From contig NZ_CANMGY010000001.1 of assembly GCF_947497555.1 (NCBI RefSeq), forward strand, positions 372,001 through 436,000: a DNA stretch of 64,000 bases. The letters run 5' to 3'. How positions within the stretch are numbered: the stretch's first letter is position 1; every line of letters starts with the position of its first letter. Below are positions 9,300 to 15,797 of this stretch, piece by piece. Under the pieces are notes generated by a model that saw nothing but the letters and a program-made list of their open reading frames with translations, was not told where the DNA came from and searched no databases. Both the position numbers and the translations under genes were made by a program. The stretch is from an uncultured Umboniibacter sp. (GTDB lineage: Bacteria; Pseudomonadota; Gammaproteobacteria; Pseudomonadales; DSM-25080).

Positions 9300-9941
9300 A
9301 TGCGGCTAGTCATCGGTAACAAAAATTATTCGTCTTGGTCACTGCGCCCATGGCTGCTACTTCACGCCAACGGCATCAGGTTTACCGAGGTATCCGAGTC
9401 ACTTACCCAGCATCAGATTAAAGACCGCCTAGGCAAATACAGTGAAACCTGCCGTGTGCCGGTGTTGATTGACGGGGAGCTAAGCGTGCACGACTCACTG
9501 GCCATCTGCGAGTATGTCAACGAGGCCCATTTGAACGGTAAGGGCTGGCCTACTGATCTAGCGCAACGGGCACAGGCTCGCGCCATTGTGGCCGAGATGC
9601 ACTCGGGCTTTAACGCACTTAGGGCCGAGATGCCCATGAACTGCCGCCTAAGCAAACCGCTAATCATCAGCGATAGCGCCAAAGCCGACATGGCCCGTAT
9701 CGAGTCGATTTTTAACCAGTTTGCCAAGCCCAATGGTGACGGTCAGCTACGCCTATTTGGCGAGTTTGGCATTGCCGATTGCTTCTTTATGCCCATCGCT
9801 TCACGATTAAATAGCTATGGCTTTACCCTAGCTGGCACTGCGGGTGAGTATGTGGCAAGTATGCTTAACCACCCCTCTTACCAAGCCTGGTTGGTTGATG
9901 CATTGACCGAGACCGAAGTTGTGCCAGAGGATGAGGTTTGA
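9300..9941 (+). CDS. Glutathione S-transferase family protein
   Basis: A 213-residue soluble protein with an N-terminal thioredoxin-fold GST domain that opens with LVIGNKNYSSWSLRPWLLL, a start common to one bacterial GST subgroup. It also has the cis-proline region CRVPVLIDGEL with the glutathione-contacting VHDSLAICEY. The C-terminal half is the all-alpha GST domain, including FGIADCFFMPIASRL. Expected activity is glutathione conjugation or reduction; the substrate is unknown. It is the last plus-strand gene before a convergent gap holding a heptamer repeat. Confidence 0.9.
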   Translation: MRLVIGNKNYSSWSLRPWLLLHANGIRFTEVSESLTQHQIKDRLGKYSETCRVPVLIDGELSVHDSLAICEYVNEAHLNGKGWPTDLAQRAQARAIVAEMHSGFNALRAEMPMNCRLSKPLIISDSAKADMARIESIFNQFAKPNGDGQLRLFGEFGIADCFFMPIASRLNSYGFTLAGTAGEYVASMLNHPSYQAWLVDALTETEVVPEDEV

Positions 9942-10040
9942 AGCTAATGGCTCAAACCCAGTCACGTATCACCACCCATACCATTGCCACGCTAGTCGCG
10001 TCAGCGCAAACCCAACCGTGACCGGGGGCCCTGCTCAGCG

Positions 10041-10136
10041 GATAGCCGATAGTCGATAGCCGATAGCCGATAGCCGATAGCCGATAGCCGATAGCCGATA
10101 GCCGATAGCCGATAGCCGATAGCCGATAGCCGATAG
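10041..10136. repeat. Heptanucleotide tandem repeat (GATAGCC) x13
   Basis: Thirteen head-to-tail copies of GATAGCC run from 10041 to 10131, followed by a partial GATAG. Twelve copies are identical and the second reads GATAGTC. A seven-base unit cannot keep a constant codon, so it is not selected as coding DNA. Copy number is likely to vary between isolates by slippage. Confidence 0.95.
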
Positions 10137-10334
10137 GATGATAGTTGAGAAAAAAGGCGCCGCTAGCAAATACCAACGGCGTACTGAAGGGCCAGTAAAA
10201 AGCGCGAGTCGAAACTCGCATAGGGTAAGGGTGAGAGCAGTCGCTCTCGATAACAAGTTTGGTACTTCATTCGGGGGAATGAATTGGCTAACGCTAATCT
10301 CTTATCGTCAGCCGGGTGTTTCAGTATTCTTCGC

Positions 10335-10366
10335 TGAATGTCCGCTAACCTCCTAGCGAACATTCA
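10335..10366. terminator. 13-bp hairpin before the end of nagP
   Basis: Left arm TGAATGTCCGCTA and right arm TAGCGAACATTCA pair at 12 of 13 positions around a 6-nt loop. It ends 7 bp from the nagP stop codon on the convergent strand. There is no long T-run, so it may be a weak terminator or an mRNA-end stabiliser. Confidence 0.45.
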
Positions 10367-10373
10367 AAACCAT

Positions 10374-11714
10374 TTACCACTCACGCTTCTTATGGCCTTT
10401 GAACGCGTAGTAGGCAATGTAAGCATATAGCGGAAGCATTACTGCATAGGCAGTTTGACCATCGATGGACTCTGCTAGCAGACCATAAATAAGCGGTAGT
10501 AACGCACCACCTGAGATACCCATAATTAACAGCGCTGAACCTTTGGCAGTGAACTTACCAAGACCTTCAAGCGCTAGTGGCCATACCGCAGGCCAAACTA
10601 GGGCGTTAGCGAAACCGAGCAAGGCAATAAAACTAATTGTGTCCGGAAGCAGTGGCACACCCATCCAGCCCCAAAGCAGGCTAGAAACAGCGGTGCTTTC
10701 TGGGTTGCTTAAGATAACCGCAAAGGAAAAGATGATTCCTGAGATGGCGGAAGCCTTTAGCGCCATTTCCTGATTAATGACTCTTGGAATTAGCGCAATA
10801 CCTAGCGCGTAACCAATTAACATGAACGCCATTGTGTAAGAGGTCAACGACGTTGCGTTAGCCACACCAAGGTTCGACGCAAACAAGCCAATGGTATCAC
10901 CGGCAATAACTTCTGCACCCACATAGACGAAAATCGTGATAGCACCCAAGATTAGGCTTGGGAATTGCATGATAGACGTTTTGTTTTCAGAGCCTGAGGC
11001 ATCGCCTACTGCATCCACTTCGTCGTCTTCTGGAGATAACTCAGGAAGTGGCGACATCTTAAGGAGCGCTGCCAAGACTAGGAACGTGATGGCTAAGCCG
11101 ATGTAAGGGTTGATTAAGCCATCTGCCAAGGCAGTAATCGTTTCCGCCTTCTGCGCTTCAGGCATTGCCGACAATGACTGGGCTGAGATGCCATCAAAAC
11201 CACTCAGTACAATCGCGGTGAACGCCAACGGAGCAATAAAGCCTGCCCCTTTGTTCAGAAGCCCCATGAACATGATACGAACCGCTGCGCTTTCCGCTGG
11301 GCCAACCTTAACAACGTATGGATTCGCACCGGTTTGTAGTAACGTTAAGCCAGTACCTATTACGAACTGAGCCAACAGGAAGAGGACAAAATCCTGCGCC
11401 TGTGCCGCGGGGATGTACATCAAGAAACCAATGACTAGCGTGAATAGGCCGATCGCCATGCCATCTTTGTAGCCGAATTTTTCCAGAATCATCGCCGATG
11501 GCAATGCCATAGCGGTGTACGCAAAATAGAAAGCCGAGGCCACGAGAAGCGCTTCGGTTTCGGATAGCTGGCACACCATCTGCAGATACGGCACGAGTGC
11601 ACCGTTCGCCCAGGTAATGAAACCGAAAATAAAGAACAGCGCACCGATAATGGCAATTGGACCGAAGTTACTCGCCTGAGCAGCCTTCGATGAATGGTTA
11701 ATTTCTGAAGTCAT
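10374..11714 (-). CDS. nagP: N-acetylglucosamine permease, MFS (NagP type)
   Basis: A 446-residue MFS protein with 12 predicted helices, related to fucose/glucose permeases of the FGHS branch. This branch includes NagP, the GlcNAc permease of Alteromonadales and Xanthomonadales. The early segment ALFFIFGFITWANGALVPYL and the motif QTGANPYVV are typical of the branch. The gene is third in the order nagB-II, nagA, nagP and begins 62 bp after nagA. Uptake of free GlcNAc requires a cytoplasmic kinase before NagA can act; none is present in the window. Confidence 0.9.
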   Translation of the reverse strand: MTSEINHSSKAAQASNFGPIAIIGALFFIFGFITWANGALVPYLQMVCQLSETEALLVASAFYFAYTAMALPSAMILEKFGYKDGMAIGLFTLVIGFLMYIPAAQAQDFVLFLLAQFVIGTGLTLLQTGANPYVVKVGPAESAAVRIMFMGLLNKGAGFIAPLAFTAIVLSGFDGISAQSLSAMPEAQKAETITALADGLINPYIGLAITFLVLAALLKMSPLPELSPEDDEVDAVGDASGSENKTSIMQFPSLILGAITIFVYVGAEVIAGDTIGLFASNLGVANATSLTSYTMAFMLIGYALGIALIPRVINQEMALKASAISGIIFSFAVILSNPESTAVSSLLWGWMGVPLLPDTISFIALLGFANALVWPAVWPLALEGLGKFTAKGSALLIMGISGGALLPLIYGLLAESIDGQTAYAVMLPLYAYIAYYAFKGHKKREW

Positions 11715-11776
11715 ACGACTCTCCCTGATTAGTAAAGTAGGAGTGGGCGCACCCGATTACGTCCCGCTTTTTGTTG

Positions 11777-12907
11777 TTATTGTTGTTGGTAAATAATTTG
11801 GCCGTCGATGACCGTTGTTAAAACCTTGGTATTATCTTCATTTAACTGCACCCACGATGCCGCTGAACCCACTTTAAGCTGGCCAAGTGACGATGCATTT
11901 ATAAATTCGGCAGGATACTCGGCAGCCATGGCCACCGCTTCTTCAAAGCTTACGCCTAAATCTTCCATGGTATTGTTGACGGCGCTAAGCATGTCTAAGT
12001 GTGAGCCGGCAAGTTCACCGGTAGTCGAATTCAGCCTATCACCCTGACGAATGACTTTTCTGCCAAAAAATTCGAACTCACTGTCGTTGGTACCAATCAG
12101 TGACATGGCGTCAGTCACCAAAACCAACTTCCCCTTCGGCTTGCTACGCAACGCAACTTTTAAGGCTCCTGCACTAACATGATGGCGATCAACGATAATG
12201 CCACACCAAGCATGATCGGCTAAAAGTGCTGCCCCAACTACGCCCTCTGCGCGCGAGGTAAAGGCGCTCATCGCGTTGAAGAGATGAGTGAAGCCTGTAG
12301 CGCCGGCTGCTAGCGCGGCGTTGGTTTGCTCGAAGCTCGCGTTGGTATGCCCAAGGCAAACAATAACGCCGGCAGACACTAGGCGCCTGATGTCGTCGAG
12401 CTCGACACACTCTGGCGCGAGGGTAACCATCTTGATGCCAAGATCAGCTCGCTCGTAAACGGACCACTCGGCTTCGCTAATAGGTCGTATCTTACTTTCT
12501 TCGTGCGTACCCTTCTTCGGCACTGATAGATGCGGACCCTCGAAGTGAACACCTAAAATTCCAGGCTCTTGATCGGCTACAGCTGAAGCGATTGCGTCAG
12601 CGGCTGCTGCAATAACGCCAACATCATCGGTAATCAAGGTAGGCAGCATGGCGACCGTACCGAACTGAGCATGCGCCGCCATCATAGTCTGTAGGCCTTC
12701 ACGCGTTGGTGCGAAATTGAATAGCGCCCCTCCGCCACCATTGACCTGCGTATCAATAAACCCAGGCACCACTTTTCCACTCAAATACTCAGTGCCGTCA
12801 CCGCCGTCGTTGATGGCTGAAATAACACCATCTACAACTTCAACGGTGGCGTTGTGTAGCCACTCGTTGCCGTTAAAGAGTGCTTTGAAGTGGAATTGTT
12901 GGCTCAT
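11777..12907 (-). CDS. nagA: N-acetylglucosamine-6-phosphate deacetylase
   Basis: Converts GlcNAc-6-phosphate to glucosamine-6-phosphate and acetate. The 376-residue amidohydrolase has the expected metal and catalytic residues: Glu123 in HFEGPH, His187 in GHTNA, His208 in THLFNAM, and Asp266 in LVTDAM. The N-terminal DTQVNGGGG block replaces the HxH of other amidohydrolases, as usual for NagA. Its start overlaps the nagB-II stop by 4 bp, so the two are translationally coupled. Length is normal for the family. Confidence 0.96.
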   Translation of the reverse strand: MSQQFHFKALFNGNEWLHNATVEVVDGVISAINDGGDGTEYLSGKVVPGFIDTQVNGGGGALFNFAPTREGLQTMMAAHAQFGTVAMLPTLITDDVGVIAAAADAIASAVADQEPGILGVHFEGPHLSVPKKGTHEESKIRPISEAEWSVYERADLGIKMVTLAPECVELDDIRRLVSAGVIVCLGHTNASFEQTNAALAAGATGFTHLFNAMSAFTSRAEGVVGAALLADHAWCGIIVDRHHVSAGALKVALRSKPKGKLVLVTDAMSLIGTNDSEFEFFGRKVIRQGDRLNSTTGELAGSHLDMLSAVNNTMEDLGVSFEEAVAMAAEYPAEFINASSLGQLKVGSAASWVQLNEDNTKVLTTVIDGQIIYQQQ

Positions 12908-13902
12908 AGTGTTTGTGTAACCTTCTTCAAACCCTTCGGCTCATCTGGCGAAAAGCCAAGGCCTACCGCAACGTGCGCAATGTCCACATAGAAACGCTGC
13001 AACAGGCTTAGTGGCGCAAAACGTGGGTGAATATCCGCAGCACACTGCTGAAGGTGCAGAACGTTCGCCCCGCGTGAAGCAACCTCCGCGACTTGCTCGC
13101 CATGAGCTTCTTCTGACTCATCCTTAACGGACAACTCGAGAATAGTGAGCTTCTGCTCTACTAGCGTCACAGGACCATGGAGGAATTCGGCTGAACTAAA
13201 TGACTCAGCGTGGATGGAACACACTTCCTTCAACTTCAAGGCAACTTCTTTTGAAACGGCAAAACCAAGACCACGACCTAGCACTACAAGATTGCGTTCA
13301 CCTTTGAACTGCTCAACATTCAGCTGAGGCTTCTCCGCTAGCGTCGCGTCAAGCGCAGCTGGCAAGTGAGTTAGACCTTCGCGAAGTTCATTGCTGTCAG
13401 CCCATTCGGCGGTGATGTGAGCTAGGGCCGCAAGCGTACATAAATAACTCTTGGTTGCCGCAACCGACGTTTCTGCGCCAGCGTGGAGAGGAATAAAGGT
13501 ATCAACGATGTCTTTAATCGGTGAAGTTTCATCGTTTACTAATGCCACTACATGCGCACCGGCTTTCTTCGCCATTTCCGCCTGCGCTAGGATATCAGGA
13601 GAGCGTCCCGACTGAGAGATCACAATAACGAGAAAGTTTTCGAGCTTTAACTTGCGGCCATAGACACTTGCCACTGAGGGTGCAGCAGCATAAACCGGCA
13701 CACCTACTTCAATCTCAATAAGATACTTACCGTAAACGCCAGCGTGATCGGAAGAGCCACGTCCTACAATCATAACTCCTGCTGGAGGCGTATTTCGGAG
13801 ACGCTGACCTAACTCAGCCACTGTAGACTGGTTCGCTTTAAACTGCTCGGCGATACGTTGCGGGGTTTCGCGGGCTTCGCGTTCCATAAGTGTATTGGTC
13901 AT
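12904..13902 (-). CDS. nagB-II: SIS-domain glucosamine-6-phosphate deaminase (NagB-II)
   Basis: Two SIS sugar-isomerase domains related to the C-terminal half of GlmS. The motifs VGRGSSDHAG and VISQSGRSPD lie in the first domain, AETSVAATKSY lies between them, and LHGPVTLV with an ES/SAEFLHGP segment lies in the second. Such stand-alone proteins act as the alternative deaminase, giving fructose-6-phosphate and ammonia from glucosamine-6-phosphate. The frame opens at 13914, but GGAG is best spaced (6 nt) from the ATG at 13902, giving 332 residues. It is the first gene of the nagB-II-nagA-nagP operon. A NagR-like operator covers the predicted -35. Confidence 0.9.
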   Translation of the reverse strand: MTNTLMEREARETPQRIAEQFKANQSTVAELGQRLRNTPPAGVMIVGRGSSDHAGVYGKYLIEIEVGVPVYAAAPSVASVYGRKLKLENFLVIVISQSGRSPDILAQAEMAKKAGAHVVALVNDETSPIKDIVDTFIPLHAGAETSVAATKSYLCTLAALAHITAEWADSNELREGLTHLPAALDATLAEKPQLNVEQFKGERNLVVLGRGLGFAVSKEVALKLKEVCSIHAESFSSAEFLHGPVTLVEQKLTILELSVKDESEEAHGEQVAEVASRGANVLHLQQCAADIHPRFAPLSLLQRFYVDIAHVAVGLGFSPDEPKGLKKVTQTL

Positions 13903-13976
13903 CATTTGCTCCATCGGTCATTTTGGGCAATGAGAGGCTAGCTCACATTACACGCTTACGCTATTTCAATATACGT

Positions 13977-14005
13977 ATTAAACCGTAAATGAAGGCAAAT
14001 GACAA
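13977..14005 (-). promoter_or_regulatory. Predicted promoter of the nagB-II operon
   Basis: On the minus strand, -35 TTGTCA (14000-14005) and -10 TTTAAT (13977-13982) are separated by exactly 17 bp. Each hexamer matches the consensus at 5 of 6 positions. The -35 is embedded in the operator palindrome, the expected layout for repression by blocking RNA polymerase. Confidence 0.65.
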
Positions 14006-14016
14006 CGTTGTCATTT
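13997..14016. promoter_or_regulatory. NagR-like operator, perfect 20-bp palindrome
   Basis: AAATGACAACGTTGTCATTT is a perfect 20-bp inverted repeat with the CG centre typical of LacI-family operators. It resembles the NagR motif described for other Gammaproteobacteria. It overlaps both the -35 of the nagB-II operon and the TGA stop codon (14011-14013) of the upstream cupin gene. Confidence 0.85.
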
Positions 14017-15018
14017 GGTATTTTTAGTGACCACGCGCTGAGCAATGTTCGCAGCCACTGAAGTTGCCGCTGTAGTATCATGCTTCGACAAGACCCCGTG
14101 CACTTCTTCGGGAAGGTGGGCAAGGGCTACATCATCTTCAGAGAAGGCATAATAATCAAAGAACGACTGCCAGGCTTGGCGTTGTTTTGCGGTTCGCCCA
14201 CGCATCGCGAGTCGCGTTAACAGCATTGCTTGAATAGGATTAACCACATCATCACCGCCAATAGAGCCACCGTTCCAGTAGTTCAACAGTACATTAATAT
14301 CAGCTAACGCCTCTACCTGATGCCACCAAAGCATTGGGATAAAGATCGCATCACCCGGCGCCAATTCAGCCACAAGCTTAGTCGATTCGGCCTCGCGATA
14401 GCGCGGAAACTCATCGTAGTTTGGCGAATTAATATCAACCAAAGAGATGGATGCTCCACTTGGCGTATGATCCACTGGCCCGACATAAAGATTATGGAGC
14501 TGCGCGGGAGGGAAAAGCGTAAACCTACGATGACCCGCCGCCACCACAGCGATATTATCACTGTCATCGACGTGTGGTGCGACGGTAGTGCGATTGCCAA
14601 TCCAAATGCGAGGTTCGACGGTCGGCCACACAGCCAATTCAACATCCTCACTCAGATCACCAAGATAATCCGACACATAGGCCGATTGAATTGAATAAAG
14701 CGGAGGGTTCTCAATTGTTTGAGACTGGGCCAAGCGGGCGAGAAATTTGTCAAAGGCGATTTCGCGGCGGTCAAAGTTAAGTCGAAAGCTTCCCGCTCGA
14801 TAACCTACTCGTCCCTGGTAGCGCGAGGGCGCTTCCAGTGTATTAACACGGGCTACAGAAGCCTTTTTTTGGAGTAATTCTAGGAGTTCGTCAGTGCCTG
14901 ACTTAGCGGCCTTCACCAAGGAAAATTCATTGGCGAAGCCCCGAATGACGAGGGGCTCCTGCTCCTCGATTGCTAGGGCTAATGCCGCAGCTGAGTCGTC
15001 ATTCGTTACTTCTTTCAT
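14011..15018 (-). CDS. Cupin-like (Cupin_8/JmjC-type) protein
   Basis: A 335-residue protein of the Cupin_8 group, related to 2-oxoglutarate/Fe(II) oxygenases. The likely iron ligands are visible: His149 and Asp151 in TVAPHVDDSDN, and His233 in MLWWHQVEA at the end of the barrel. GHRRFTLFPP and APGDAIFIP are further family blocks. It starts 3 bp after the sapC stop, so the two are cotranscribed. Linkage of TonB-dependent receptor, SapC and cupin genes recurs in polysaccharide-degrading proteobacteria, but I know of no demonstrated reaction. Hydroxylation of a protein or small molecule is only an inference. Confidence 0.8.
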   Translation of the reverse strand: MKEVTNDDSAAALALAIEEQEPLVIRGFANEFSLVKAAKSGTDELLELLQKKASVARVNTLEAPSRYQGRVGYRAGSFRLNFDRREIAFDKFLARLAQSQTIENPPLYSIQSAYVSDYLGDLSEDVELAVWPTVEPRIWIGNRTTVAPHVDDSDNIAVVAAGHRRFTLFPPAQLHNLYVGPVDHTPSGASISLVDINSPNYDEFPRYREAESTKLVAELAPGDAIFIPMLWWHQVEALADINVLLNYWNGGSIGGDDVVNPIQAMLLTRLAMRGRTAKQRQAWQSFFDYYAFSEDDVALAHLPEEVHGVLSKHDTTAATSVAANIAQRVVTKNTK

Positions 15019-15021
15019 GTC

Positions 15022-15726
15022 TTACTTCTGCTGCGCAGCCTTAAGATCAATTAGCACTTGAAGCTGAGCTAATGACTGAAGGTGTGCGAAAATAGCAGGG
15101 AAATAGTTACGACGGTGCAATTCAAGAACCTTGTCATCACTAAGTTCCTGTACTTTCTTGTCATCGACGCGGAACAAACCATTAAGCAAACGTGACTCGC
15201 CTTCAATAGTAACGCGAACCTGTGCCGGAGCAATCAGTTCGTACTCATCAAGTACACGAAGTAGTTCACGCGTGACTGCTTCTTGCTCTACGTATTGCTT
15301 CATGATTTCCTGCGAACGCTCAGCACGTGCACCAAGGGTACCGTCTTCAGAGATGATTGCCTCACCCTCGTCAGCGAGTAGATCACTCTTGACGTCAACG
15401 CAAAGTACTAAACGCTGGTTTTCGTCATCACGAGCAACCGCAAATGGGTAGCGCTGAATATCCATAGGGATATAGGTAGCGTTGACTTTTTCTGGCGTAA
15501 AGACAAGGTTCTCACCCTCTTCCACACCCAGAATACCTACCGAGCGGAATTCGCCGTTATTTGGATCCTTCACAAACATCACTGGGAAGTTTGCGCTGGC
15601 AAAGCCGAACTCTTGCGCTACAAGAGGAACAACATTCTGGCCTTCGAGGTGAGCGAAGCTCAAGCCTGGTTTAATTTTTAGTTCGCTGTGAACGCCCTTA
15701 TCTAGGGGCTGAAATTCTTTGGTCAT
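15022..15726 (-). CDS. SapC family protein
   Basis: A 234-residue protein matching the SapC family, named after a Campylobacter S-layer locus protein, with no established biochemical role. Blocks include LKIKPGLSFAHLEGQNVVPL and FPVMFVKDP near the N-terminus and YPFAVARDDE in the middle. The frame is open to 15783, but that would place a transcription terminator (15755-15780) inside the gene. GGAT is correctly spaced before the ATG at 15726, so I chose that. No signal peptide is evident, so a cytoplasmic location is likely. Expression may depend on readthrough from the receptor gene. An isolated TATAAT just upstream has no matching -35. Confidence 0.82.
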   Translation of the reverse strand: MTKEFQPLDKGVHSELKIKPGLSFAHLEGQNVVPLVAQEFGFASANFPVMFVKDPNNGEFRSVGILGVEEGENLVFTPEKVNATYIPMDIQRYPFAVARDDENQRLVLCVDVKSDLLADEGEAIISEDGTLGARAERSQEIMKQYVEQEAVTRELLRVLDEYELIAPAQVRVTIEGESRLLNGLFRVDDKKVQELSDDKVLELHRRNYFPAIFAHLQSLAQLQVLIDLKAAQQK

Positions 15727-15754
15727 TGCTACATCCATTATTATATACAAACAA

Positions 15755-15780
15755 AAACGCCGGGCTAAGGCCCGGCGTTT
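15755..15780 (-). terminator. Rho-independent terminator between the receptor and sapC
   Basis: On the minus strand, an 11-bp perfect GC-rich stem (AAACGCCGGGC pairing with GCCCGGCGTTT) with a 4-nt loop is followed by a T-rich stretch. It begins 18 bp after the receptor stop codon and should lower expression of sapC and the cupin relative to the receptor. Confidence 0.85.
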
Positions 15781-15797
15781 CATTTTACGCGATTCGC

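Larger units (their letters stand above)
9942..10373. other. 432-bp convergent gap between GST and nagP genes
   Basis: No credible gene lies here. The gap holds a GATAGCC heptamer array (10041-10136), a short perfect hairpin GCGAGTCGAAACTCGC near 10202-10217, a GAGAGCAGTCGCTCTC palindrome just after it, and a 13-bp hairpin at 10335-10366. Long reading frames through the array encode only a monotonous repeat of the heptamer and are not genes. Confidence 0.7.

Noticed and set aside
9952-10256. Minus-strand reading frames encoding a repeated YRLSAIG peptide
   Set aside because: They are translations of the GATAGCC heptamer array; a 7-bp unit gives a periodic peptide in any frame. No ribosome-binding site or family match.
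15727-15783. Longer N-terminus for SapC
   Set aside because: It would place a strong rho-independent terminator inside the gene; the ATG at 15726 has a well-placed GGAT.
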